From contig NZ_BDAV01000010.1 of assembly GCF_001612635.1 (NCBI RefSeq), forward strand, positions 248,001-312,000: a stretch of 64,000 bases of DNA. Reading direction: 5' to 3'. Of the stretch, positions 25,997-32,923 are shown piece after piece. Source of the stretch: Nocardia africana NBRC 100379 (GTDB taxonomy: Bacteria; Actinomycetota; Actinomycetes; Mycobacteriales; Mycobacteriaceae). Position numbers and translations under genes: made by a program. Every line of letters begins with the position of its first letter. Position 1 is the first letter of the stretch. The notes beneath the pieces were generated by a model. The model did not search any database and was not told the DNA's origin. It saw only the letters and a program-made list of their open reading frames with translations.

Positions 25997-26824
25997 ATGA
26001 ACTACTTCACCATGGGGTACTGGGTGCTGGGCCTGGCACTCGGGGTTTCCGCGGCCGGCGCGGTGGTCGGGCTGGCCTGTGTTCGCCAGTCGACGCTTTC
26101 GGTCACCGCGCGGTTCCGGATGGTGTGGCTCACCGCGGCGGCCGTGTCCATCGGTGGCGTCGGCACCTGGCTCGCGGTCTACGTCACCATGCTCGGCGTG
26201 GGGGTGTCGGCCGGTGAGATCCGCTACGACATCCCCCGGTTGGTCGTGGCCACGGCCATCGCGGTGGCGGCGGTTCTGGCCGGACTGGTGATCACGGGCA
26301 AGGTGAACACACTGGTGCGGGTGATCAGCGGCGGCGTGGTGATGGGCCTCGGCATCGGGATCATGCACCTGCTCGCCATGGGCGCGATCCGAGTGCAGGG
26401 GTCGGTCGATGTGAACATCTGGATGTCGCTGGGGGCGGGAGCGCTGGCCATCGCGGCCTCGATCGGTGTGCTCTGGGCCACCACCCGTTTCGGCACGATG
26501 CTGCCCCTCGCCGGTGCGGCCGTGCTGTACGCGCTCGCGGTCACCGCGATCCACTACCTCGGTCAGGCCGGAGTGCACGTCCATCTCGACACCGCGGTCG
26601 GCCAGCCCGACGGCGACGATCTGTTCACCCTCTTCGTCCCGGTGTTCGTGGTGGGCACCCTGTCGCTCGCGGTGCCGATCACCGCGGTCCTGGTCGCTCC
26701 CGACCGCACCGGCACCACCCGCTCGCGGCAGCTGGCTCAGGCGGCGAATTCCGCTGCCGGGCAGGCCGCCTCGCCGACCGCCAAGGTCCGGCCCGCGGGA
26801 CGGGCACCGCAACCGGTGGGCTGA
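25997..26824 (+). CDS. MHYT-like seven-helix membrane protein
   Basis: A 275-residue protein with about seven transmembrane helices and a Pro/Ala-rich tail. The N-terminus (NYFTMGYWVLGLALGVSAAG) resembles MHYT sensor proteins. The two later positions where MHYT repeats carry the metal-binding motif read MHLLAMGA and IHYLGQAG, so histidines are kept but the tyrosine-threonine pair is not. MHYT domains are proposed to bind copper and sense gases. ATG at 25997 follows GGAGGGGAAGCG. It starts 23 bases after cvnD and is probably cotranscribed, so it may be an accessory sensor of the conservon. Confidence 0.7.
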   Translation: MNYFTMGYWVLGLALGVSAAGAVVGLACVRQSTLSVTARFRMVWLTAAAVSIGGVGTWLAVYVTMLGVGVSAGEIRYDIPRLVVATAIAVAAVLAGLVITGKVNTLVRVISGGVVMGLGIGIMHLLAMGAIRVQGSVDVNIWMSLGAGALAIAASIGVLWATTRFGTMLPLAGAAVLYALAVTAIHYLGQAGVHVHLDTAVGQPDGDDLFTLFVPVFVVGTLSLAVPITAVLVAPDRTGTTRSRQLAQAANSAAGQAASPTAKVRPAGRAPQPVG

Positions 26825-26870
26825 GCGACGACCGCGCCGGCCGAGCGGGGCCGAGCCGCGCACAGACGAC

Positions 26871-26902
26871 AATCGGGGCGGGCCGTAGGGCCCGCCCCGA
26901 TT
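26871..26902. terminator. Bidirectional hairpin terminator
   Basis: A perfect 14-bp inverted repeat, AATCGGGGCGGGCC against GGCCCGCCCCGATT, with a 4-base loop. It lies between convergent genes ending at 26824 and 26922. No long T-run follows, as usual in actinobacteria. Confidence 0.75.
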
Positions 26903-26921
26903 GCGTTGCGCTGTCGCGAGA

Positions 26922-27572
26922 TTACGATTCCGCGGGCGCGTTGATCCGGTTGAAGTACTCGATCGCGACCAGCACGCCGGAGATACCACCGACGCCGACC
27001 AGACCGGCCGCGGCACCCAGCGGGGCGCCCAGGGCGGCACCGGTCAGGCAGCCGCCGATCCAGCCCGGAACGACCAGGAACGGGGTGCCGAGGGCAGCGC
27101 CGAGCACACAGCCGCCGGCCAGGCCGATCGCGGTGCCGACGAGGGTGCCGATGCTGGTGGCGATGCCGAGCTCGTTGATCGCGCTCTGGTTGGCCGCGTC
27201 GAGATCCGAACGGCTGGCCACGTCGTGCAGCATCTGCGCCGGGTGGGCGGCAGCGCGGTCGGTGCTCGGGACCAGGGTGGCCTGATTGCCGTCGATCTGC
27301 GCGGCGATCGGGTACTCCAGACCGTCGTGCTGATAGCTCAGCGGAAATCCGGCTACTACCTTGCCCTGGTTGTCGCGAACCTGGAACTCGTTGCCTTCGG
27401 TCGTCAGCGATCCGGCGTCGGTCTTCACCACGACGGATTTGTCGACAACGTTTGCCGTGTAATGAATATCGGGGTTGGCGGCCGGAGCGGGGGCTGCGAA
27501 TGCGGTGCCTGTGGAGATCCCAAGAGCAGCGATGACCAGAGCCGATGTTGCGGCGAACTTCCTGAGCTTCAT
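26922..27572 (-). CDS. Secreted protein with glycine-rich C-terminal half
   Basis: A 216-residue exported protein. The signal peptide is MKLRKFAATSALVIAALGIS with a TAFAAPAPA cleavage region. A beta-rich domain (about 35-110, with VVDKSVVVKTDAGSL and EFQVRDNQGKVVAGFPLSYQ) is followed by a glycine/alanine-rich hydrophobic half that could insert into a membrane. I do not recognise a functional family; similar secreted proteins occur in Nocardia and Rhodococcus. ATG at 27572 is chosen, with GAGGGA directly upstream. A strong terminator follows its stop. Confidence 0.75.
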   Translation of the reverse strand: MKLRKFAATSALVIAALGISTGTAFAAPAPAANPDIHYTANVVDKSVVVKTDAGSLTTEGNEFQVRDNQGKVVAGFPLSYQHDGLEYPIAAQIDGNQATLVPSTDRAAAHPAQMLHDVASRSDLDAANQSAINELGIATSIGTLVGTAIGLAGGCVLGAALGTPFLVVPGWIGGCLTGAALGAPLGAAAGLVGVGGISGVLVAIEYFNRINAPAES

Positions 27573-27934
27573 TCCCTCATACACTTTCTTCAGCAGTTTG
27601 CGGCGCCGATACCCTGGCGCCTGAGCTCGAATTCGAAACCCTTAGACAGGCTGTCGTGCACCCATTACGAACACGTAACAAAGGCCGTTAATAAGCCGCC
27701 AAGAAGATGCCAGGAATGTTAAGAAACTGAAAATTCGGACATTTTCGGGCCGTTGAGCGCGAGTCGGCAAACGCGCAGCCTCCCCGCGAAGCCGCGTCTC
27801 GGACTCCCCGCAGGCGGCGGCGCCCGCCCCGGCCGGACCCCCTCGCACCACGGCGTAGGCACCCGGTCTCGGTGCACGGGAGGGGCTTCGCGAATTACAG
27901 TGTGGAGCAGGCATTTCGGCCCGCCGCGGGAGCG
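27573..27934. other. Divergent intergenic region, about 360 bases
   Basis: No gene is supported here. The stretch 27640-27735 is AT-rich for this genome and likely holds the promoter of the secreted protein. The part nearest 27900 holds that of the downstream small gene. I see no clear inverted repeat. Confidence 0.4.
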
Positions 27935-28369
27935 ATGAGAGAGGTACCGGATGTGACTCCGGAGCAGGAAGCGATATTGCGCGATGTTCAGATTCAGCTG
28001 CGCGGTCCCGGTTTGGCGGGCTGGCCCCAGCTGGGCGACGACGACGGCACGAACGGCGGCGCCATCTCGGAACGGACGGTCGTCGAGGCGCTGGGCGCCG
28101 CCCTGCGGCAGATCGCGGAGCTGCGCACCGAGATCGCCGACCTGGAGACGACCGTGCTGGAACTGGCCCGGCAGGCGCCACCCGCGGCCGAATTGCCGTG
28201 GCCGCTGTCGCTGGTGGCCGCGCTGCTGGAGAACCCGGCGGCGGTGATCGGTGAGCAGATCGCGCGCTGGGAGTCGCTGCTCGAGGCGTTGCGACCGAAG
28301 CCGGACGAGACGCCACAGGCCGGACAGCGGGCACTGGAAGCGCCATCGTCTGCCGCGCAGCGTGGGTGA
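27935..28369 (+). CDS. Hypothetical protein with central coiled coil
   Basis: A 144-residue protein of unknown function. The middle (VVEALGAALRQIAELRTEIADLETTVLELARQ, about residues 50-85) has a heptad pattern suited to a coiled coil. The next segment, LPWPLSLVAALLENPAAVIGEQI, is amphipathic. Charge and lack of signal peptide suggest a cytoplasmic protein. ATG at 27935 and GTG at 27953 are both possible starts. It is followed by a strong hairpin, which supports a monocistronic transcript. Confidence 0.55.
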   Translation: MREVPDVTPEQEAILRDVQIQLRGPGLAGWPQLGDDDGTNGGAISERTVVEALGAALRQIAELRTEIADLETTVLELARQAPPAAELPWPLSLVAALLENPAAVIGEQIARWESLLEALRPKPDETPQAGQRALEAPSSAAQRG

Positions 28370-28391
28370 AAGGCCTGGAAAGTGGCGATGA

Positions 28392-28421
28392 GCGGGTTCT
28401 CCTGTCACCAGGAGAACCCGC
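28392..28421 (+). terminator. Hairpin terminator
   Basis: A perfect 13-bp stem, GCGGGTTCTCCTG against CAGGAGAACCCGC, with a four-base loop, 22 bases after the stop of the coiled-coil protein. It could also end transcripts coming from the zinc-free ribosomal genes on the other strand. Confidence 0.7.
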
Positions 28422-28643
28422 CCTCAGCGACGAGGGTACCGGTATCGCCCTCGGATAGCAGCGTTTCCGCCGGACTTTTTCCGACGCCAAAAACCAACCC
28501 GCAGTTGGTGTTTCATCTTCCAGCTACCATTTCGCAAGCGTGATGGCGCCGATATCCCTGCTGGCTCCGATTTATTCGATAACCAAACGGTCGCTCGATT
28601 CAGGCAAACGACACAAAAAATTCGGCCGACCGGACGTCGAATC

Positions 28644-28817
28644 CTACAGCCGGTTCGGGTCGATCAGGCCCCGTCGCACGGCGGTGACCAGCCGGCGCGG
28701 GATCTTGTGCACGACGCCCCCGACGTTCACCGGCACCAGGTCGGGCGGAGTCGCCTTCCAGTTCGAACGCCGGCTGTGGGTGTTGGCGCGTGACAGGCGT
28801 CGCTTCGGGACCGCCAT
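28644..28817 (-). CDS. rpmF: Ribosomal protein L32, zinc-independent
   Basis: A 57-residue L32 (MAVPKRRLSRANTHSRRSN at the N-terminus). The zinc-binding cysteine pairs of many bacterial L32 proteins are absent. L32 is part of the large subunit near the peptidyl-transferase base. The start is ATG at 28817, one base beyond the overlapping end region of rpmE2. As the last gene of the minus-strand arm it is expected to be induced by zinc starvation with its neighbours. Confidence 0.93.
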   Translation of the reverse strand: MAVPKRRLSRANTHSRRSNWKATPPDLVPVNVGGVVHKIPRRLVTAVRRGLIDPNRL

Positions 28818-28818
28818 C

Positions 28819-29097
28819 TCAGTTCTCCTCTCGTACCGGCGCGGAACGCGGTGTGCGCCTGCCGTATTTGCGTTCGAATTTCTCCACCCGGCCCTGGGTG
28901 TCGAGAACGCGGTGCGCCCCGGTCCAGAACGGATGAGAATCCGCGGTGACGTCGACGGTGATCAGCGGATAGCTGTTGCCGTCGGACCATTCGACGGTGC
29001 GGGTGCTCGTCGCCGTCGAACGGGTGAGGAAGCGTTTGCCGGTGCTCACATCCTCGAAGACCACCGGGTGGTACTCCGGGTGAATCCCTGATTTCAT
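28819..29097 (-). CDS. rpmE2: Ribosomal protein L31 type B, zinc-independent
   Basis: A 92-residue type B L31. It begins MKSGIHPEYHPVVFEDVSTG and has HPFWTGAHRVLDTQGRVEKF, both typical. The CxxC pair of zinc-binding L31 is missing. Type B L31 replaces the zinc form on the ribosome when zinc is scarce, which frees the metal. It starts four bases after the stop of the CobW-like gene and ends next to rpmF, so these form one transcript. Confidence 0.95.
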   Translation of the reverse strand: MKSGIHPEYHPVVFEDVSTGKRFLTRSTATSTRTVEWSDGNSYPLITVDVTADSHPFWTGAHRVLDTQGRVEKFERKYGRRTPRSAPVREEN

Positions 29098-29101
29098 CGC
29101 C

Positions 29102-30406
29102 CTACCTTTCGTTCGGCCGGGAATCGACGCCACGGCCGCCGGAGTTGTCGGATTGCGTTGTCTCGCACGGGTCCTCGTGGAACTCGCCGAACGGATCGGC
29201 CCACTGGGCGACCAGATCCGGCGCATTGCGCAGCAGGATCATCTCGGCCTCGTCCAGCAGTGCCCAGTGCAGCGCGGTACGGATCTCGTCCGGATCGGCA
29301 CCGCAGGTGAGAATCACCAGCGAGATGTCGCGGTCCCCGAAATCCTCGTCCCAGCGCAGCGCCGCCAGCGCGCGCCGATCGGGGTCGACGGAAGCCAGTT
29401 CCGCGGGACTCATCGCCGCCAGCCACGGTCCGGCGTCGCCGACCCGCAAGCCGCCACCGGCGGATTCCAGCCACACCACCCGCTCGGGCTGGGTCGCCAG
29501 CCATATCCGCCCGCGCGCGGTGACCACTCCCTCGAACAGCACATCCAGCGCTTCGTGCAGGCGGGTCGGGTGGAACGGGCGATCGGTGGCGAATTCGACC
29601 AATGCCACGCCGTGTTCCTCGACCAGCGGCGGCCGGCCGCGCAGCAGCGGTGCGTGCGCGTCGAAGACGCGGCCGCGCCGGGAATCGGCGGGGATGCGGT
29701 CGAGCAACATCTCGATGCGCGCCCCCGCTACGTCGCGTCCGTCACCGACCCAGATCGACGGAGCCCGGGGCACGAGCCGATCCACGACCGACCGCACCAC
29801 GTCGCGCTCCCCGTCGCTCACCCGGTCCGCGGCGAAAACCACCACCGCATCGGCGAATTCGACCTGTCCGACGGCCAGCTGCGCCACGGTCCGATCGTCG
29901 TCACCGGGCCCTCCGGCGCGCTCGTCGAGGGTCTCGTCACTCAGCGCGTCGGAAAGCCAGCTGCGCGCGTCGAGGCCGGTGACCACCGCCTCGATCCGCA
30001 CATCACGGCCCGCGGGGCCGTCCACGCGGCCCACCATGTCGACCACGGTCACGGTGTCGATCGCATGGCACACGGCCTCCGCTTCGAAGGCCGGATCCAG
30101 GGCGATCACGATGCGGTGCACCGAGTCCCGTGCCGCCAACCGGCACAGCAGCGGCAGCAGATCGGCGCGCAGGGTGCAGGAGACGCAGCCGTGCGCGAGT
30201 TCGTGCACGCTCGCCGTCTCCCGGCCGTCGAGGTCCACCCGGCGGCGGACCACGCCTTCCCGCAGCGAACCGAGATCGTGACGCACGACGGCCGTGCCGG
30301 GCGCCGCACCCAGCAATCGCGCGATGTGGTCCATACCGTCCGCGACCGGCCCCTGGAAGCCCGCCAGCAGCACGACGGGCGTGCGGCGGTCGGGATGTGA
30401 CAGCAC
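29102..30406 (-). CDS. CobW/YciC-like protein with degenerate P-loop, possible Mrf
   Basis: A 434-residue protein of the CobW/COG0523 group. The C-terminal CobW domain and the metal-binding GCVSCTLR motif (CxxC in place of CxCC) are present. The N-terminal P-loop is not: where the family has GFLGAGKTT, this reads GFQGPVADGMDH, without the lysine. GTP hydrolysis is therefore unlikely. The first gene of the minus arm of the zinc-free ribosomal locus, it starts with GTG at 30406 after AAAGGGG, beside two Zur-box-like palindromes. In Mycobacterium smegmatis the equivalent operon encodes Mrf, which recruits the hibernation factor MPY; orthology is my inference. Confidence 0.7.
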   Translation of the reverse strand: MLSHPDRRTPVVLLAGFQGPVADGMDHIARLLGAAPGTAVVRHDLGSLREGVVRRRVDLDGRETASVHELAHGCVSCTLRADLLPLLCRLAARDSVHRIVIALDPAFEAEAVCHAIDTVTVVDMVGRVDGPAGRDVRIEAVVTGLDARSWLSDALSDETLDERAGGPGDDDRTVAQLAVGQVEFADAVVVFAADRVSDGERDVVRSVVDRLVPRAPSIWVGDGRDVAGARIEMLLDRIPADSRRGRVFDAHAPLLRGRPPLVEEHGVALVEFATDRPFHPTRLHEALDVLFEGVVTARGRIWLATQPERVVWLESAGGGLRVGDAGPWLAAMSPAELASVDPDRRALAALRWDEDFGDRDISLVILTCGADPDEIRTALHWALLDEAEMILLRNAPDLVAQWADPFGEFHEDPCETTQSDNSGGRGVDSRPNER

Positions 30407-30418
30407 CGGAACCCCTTT

Positions 30419-30433
30419 CGATAATGATTTTCA
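30419..30433. promoter_or_regulatory. Zur box-like palindrome, CobW side
   Basis: On the minus strand it reads TGAAAATCATTATCG, close to the actinobacterial Zur consensus TGAAAATCATTTTCA. An inner perfect repeat AATGA-ttt-TCATT spans 30423-30435. It lies 13 bases upstream of the CobW-like start. Confidence 0.8.
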
Positions 30434-30473
30434 TTTGCTCCAGCCACACGGTACAGTCTGCGGCGACCGTTGT

Positions 30474-30488
30474 CGAAAATGATTTTCA
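30474..30488. promoter_or_regulatory. Zur box-like palindrome, rpmB side
   Basis: CGAAAATGATTTTCA, with perfect arms GAAAAT and ATTTTC around a central G. It differs from the Zur consensus at one edge base and lies 13 bases before rpmB. With the CobW-side box it makes a two-operator divergent promoter that zinc-loaded Zur should shut. Confidence 0.87.
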
Positions 30489-30500
30489 GAAAGGAGCCCC

Positions 30501-30737
30501 ATGTCGGCCCACTGCCAGGTCACCGGCCGCAAGCCGGGCTTCGGTAAGTCCGTCTCGCACTCCCACGTTCGGACCAACCGGCGCTGGGATCCGAACATCC
30601 AGCGCAAGACCTACTTCCTGCCCAGCGAGGGCCGCCGCATCACGCTGCGTGTCTCGGCCAAGGGCATCAAGACCATCGACCGCGACGGGATCGAAGCGGT
30701 CGTGGCTCGCATCCGCGCTCGAGGCGGGAAGATCTGA
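30501..30737 (+). CDS. rpmB: Ribosomal protein L28, zinc-independent
   Basis: A 78-residue L28. The core CQVTGRKPGFGKSVSHSH and RRWDPNIQRKTYFLP are diagnostic. Only one cysteine remains where zinc-binding L28 has a CxxC, so this is the zinc-free paralogue. It is the first gene of the plus-strand arm, directly downstream of a Zur-box-like palindrome. Its stop overlaps the rpmG start (TGATG). Confidence 0.95.
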   Translation: MSAHCQVTGRKPGFGKSVSHSHVRTNRRWDPNIQRKTYFLPSEGRRITLRVSAKGIKTIDRDGIEAVVARIRARGGKI

Positions 30738-30904
30738 TGGCGCGCAGCAACGAGATTCGCCCCATCGTGAAATTGCGGTCGACGGCCGGTACCGGCTACA
30801 CCTACGTCACCCGCAAGAACCGCCGCAACGACCCCGACCGCATGGTGCTGCGCAAATACGATCCGCTGCTGCGCCGGCACGTCGAATTCCGCGAGGAGCG
30901 GTAA
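30737..30904 (+). CDS. rpmG: Ribosomal protein L33, zinc-independent
   Basis: A 55-residue L33 (NEIRPIVKLRSTAGTGYTYVT, then KNRRNDPDRMVLRKYDP). It lacks all cysteines, whereas zinc-binding L33 has two CxxC motifs. Translation is coupled on both sides: its ATG overlaps the rpmB stop, and its last base is the first of the rpsN start. Confidence 0.96.
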   Translation: MARSNEIRPIVKLRSTAGTGYTYVTRKNRRNDPDRMVLRKYDPLLRRHVEFREER

Positions 30905-31209
30905 TGGCGAAGAAATCCAAGATCGCGCGCAACGAGCAACGCCGCGACATCGTGGCCCGCTACGCCGAACGCCGCGCCGAGCTCAAGGAGCTGATCCGGA
31001 ATCCGGCCACGGCCGACGATCGCCGGGCCGCAGCCCAGCTCGCGCTGCAGCGACTGCCGCGCGACGCCAGTCCGGTACGATTGCGCAATCGGGACGCCAC
31101 CGATGGCCGCCCCCGCGGTCATCTCCGCAAGTTCGGACTATCCCGGGTGCGTGTGCGCGAGCTGGCCCACCGGGGGGAGCTGCCCGGTGTACACAAATCG
31201 AGTTGGTAG
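30904..31209 (+). CDS. rpsN: Ribosomal protein S14, zinc-independent long form
   Basis: A 101-residue S14 of the long form without CxxC-x12-CxxC. It starts MAKKSKIARNEQRRDIV and contains LQRLPRDASPVRLRNRD, GRPRGHLRKFGLSRVRVREL and a GVHKSSW end. In the small subunit it can replace the short zinc form. The ATG overlaps the rpmG stop. Confidence 0.96.
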   Translation: MAKKSKIARNEQRRDIVARYAERRAELKELIRNPATADDRRAAAQLALQRLPRDASPVRLRNRDATDGRPRGHLRKFGLSRVRVRELAHRGELPGVHKSSW

Positions 31210-31318
31210 ACCATCGCAGATCTCGTCGGAAGGACCCGGCATGAACGGTCGGGGCCCGGAGGAGGCAGCTCGCGTAACCACGTAGGGCCCAGAGTTCGTG
31301 CCGAGAAAGGATACTGAC

Positions 31319-31573
31319 ATGGCAGTCAAGCGAGCACCGTCGAAGCGGATCCGCGCCGAACAGGCCCGGCGCCCCAAGAAGAATCCGCTGATCGCGGCCG
31401 GAGTCGAAACCGTCGACTACAAGGATGTGAACCTGCTGCGCACGTTCATCTCCGACCGCGGCAAGATCCGCAGCCGCCGCGTCACCGGACTCACCCCGCA
31501 ACAGCAGCGGCAGGTGGCGGTCGCGGTGAAGAACGCGCGCGAGATGGCGCTGCTGCCGTTCACCAGTAGGTAG
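31319..31573 (+). CDS. rpsR: Ribosomal protein S18, zinc-independent
   Basis: An 84-residue S18 with the family stretch VDYKDVNLLRTFISDRGKI and GLTPQQQRQVAVAVKNARE. No cysteines are present, so it is the zinc-free paralogue. It is separated from rpsN by 109 bases that hold no supported gene. A GAGAAAGGA ribosome site lies upstream. The terminator at 31587-31616 closes the operon. Confidence 0.95.
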   Translation: MAVKRAPSKRIRAEQARRPKKNPLIAAGVETVDYKDVNLLRTFISDRGKIRSRRVTGLTPQQQRQVAVAVKNAREMALLPFTSR

Positions 31574-31586
31574 CGAACGAACACGC

Positions 31587-31616
31587 ACGCCCCCGATGCC
31601 GCGGCACCGGGGGCGT
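31587..31616. terminator. Hairpin terminator between convergent genes
   Basis: ACGCCCCCG and CGGGGGCGT form a perfect 9-bp stem extended inward by TGCC/GGCA with one mismatch. It follows rpsR by 13 bases and lies before the end of the lectin gene, so it can serve both strands. Confidence 0.75.
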
Positions 31617-31630
31617 TCGGTCGTTTCCGG

Positions 31631-32191
31631 TCACGGAATGGTCAGCAGCTGACCCTCGTTGATGACATCCGGATTCTCGATGCCGCTCGCCCCGGCGATC
31701 TCCAGGTAGCGGTTGCCGTCGCCGTAGAACCGTTCCGCGATGGCCCACAGCGTGTCACCGGCCTCCACGGTGTAGGTGCGGGGTTCCGGCGCCGCCGGCG
31801 GCGGAGGCACCTGCTCGGCGGCCGGAGCGGCGACCGACTCCTCGACCACGATCGGATTGTCGGTGTTTGTGCCCGACGCCCACAGCGAGGCGCCGTCCCG
31901 GCCGTACAGGACGAGGTTGCGGTCCGATTGCAGGACCAGGCGATCGGCGGCCTGCCCGTTGGTGTCGGTGGCCCAGACGGGCCCGCTGCCGGAGTACAGC
32001 ACGAAGTTGCCGTCCTCCTGCAGGACGGCGCGCTCGACGCCCCGCTCGTGGGTCATGGTCGCCCACACCACGGTGCCGTCGGGCTCGGAAAGCACCAAGT
32101 TGCCATCGTTTTGGAGAGTCAGCGTGTACGCGCCGCCCTGAAGGGCCTGACCCAGGCCGAGTTCCTCGCCTACCTGCAACGTGTCGCCCAC
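31631..32191 (-). CDS. Bulb-type lectin plus LysM domain protein
   Basis: A 186-residue protein. A bulb-type mannose-binding lectin domain covers about residues 1-110, with three QxDxNxV repeats (QNDGNLVLS, QEDGNFVLY, QSDRNLVLY); two keep the full mannose-site tyrosine. A Pro/Glu/Ala linker leads to a C-terminal LysM domain (YTVEAGDTLWAIAERFYGDGN). GTG at 32191 is chosen because of a good GAAAGGA site; longer frames add no signal peptide. Lectin plus LysM suggests binding of mannosylated glycans and peptidoglycan. The lack of a visible export signal is odd for a wall-binding protein. Confidence 0.8.
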   Translation of the reverse strand: MGDTLQVGEELGLGQALQGGAYTLTLQNDGNLVLSEPDGTVVWATMTHERGVERAVLQEDGNFVLYSGSGPVWATDTNGQAADRLVLQSDRNLVLYGRDGASLWASGTNTDNPIVVEESVAAPAAEQVPPPPAAPEPRTYTVEAGDTLWAIAERFYGDGNRYLEIAGASGIENPDVINEGQLLTIP

Positions 32192-32378
32192 GCGGTGGAT
32201 CCTTTCGAGAAGAGGTCGTGTCGATCGGTGATTCGATGGCGCAGAACCGCATTCGCTCATCGTTTGCGAACGATACTTGGCGGGCATCGGATTTCGCAGC
32301 AGTTACGCGCCGGCGTTCGCAGAATGTTCACTGGGATGTGGCTCACAGCCGGACAACTCCCGCCGATAGGGTGACCGC

Positions 32379-32840
32379 ATGGACTCCCTCCCCGGACGAC
32401 GCCGCATCGCAGCGGCGGCAATCACGCTCCTCGCACTACCGGCCCTGCTGGTCACCGCATGCGGGAACTCCGACAACGGTGGGGCACAGTCGAATACGAC
32501 CACGGCCGCGGTGAGCACTCCCACCGAGCAGAACCCACCGCAACCGGGCCGGATGTTCACCGCCAACTCGACGATCACCTCTCCGCACCCGCTGCCGTTC
32601 GACAGTTGGAGCCGGGTGGCCCCGGACCGGATCGCGGTGAATTTCCAGATCGGCTCGCCGGAATGTTACGGCGTGGACGCGGCCACCACCGAAACCGACA
32701 CCACCGTCACCGTCGCCCTGAAGGCCGGCACGCTGCCCGAGGCGGCCGGGCGCATGTGCACCATGATCGCCGTCTTCGGCACCCTGGAGATTCCGCTGAA
32801 GAAGCCACTGGGCGACCGGAAGGTATTGAGCGCCAACTGA
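32379..32840 (+). CDS. Lipoprotein of unknown function
   Basis: A 153-residue predicted lipoprotein. The signal peptide (RRRIAAAAITLLALPALLVTAC) ends in a lipobox LVTAC, so the cysteine at residue 28 should be lipidated. After a Thr/Pro/Gln linker the mature domain (FDSWSRVAPDRIAVNFQIGSPECYGV, with a second cysteine in RMCTMIAVFGTLEIPL) looks like a small beta-sandwich with one disulfide. I do not recognise the family. It is divergent from the lectin gene and convergent with purH. Confidence 0.82.
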   Translation: MDSLPGRRRIAAAAITLLALPALLVTACGNSDNGGAQSNTTTAAVSTPTEQNPPQPGRMFTANSTITSPHPLPFDSWSRVAPDRIAVNFQIGSPECYGVDAATTETDTTVTVALKAGTLPEAAGRMCTMIAVFGTLEIPLKKPLGDRKVLSAN

Positions 32841-32872
32841 TTATTCGAATCAGCCGACGCTTTCGGAGAACG

Positions 32873-32910
32873 ACGTCGCCGCCCGCCGGAGCTCCGGCGG
32901 GCGGCGACGT
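32873..32910. terminator. Perfect 38-bp palindrome, bidirectional terminator
   Basis: ACGTCGCCGCCCGCCGGAG is followed directly by its exact reverse complement, giving 19-bp arms. It lies between the stops of the lipoprotein and purH genes. Confidence 0.8.
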
Positions 32911-32923
32911 TCGTGTGCCCCGA

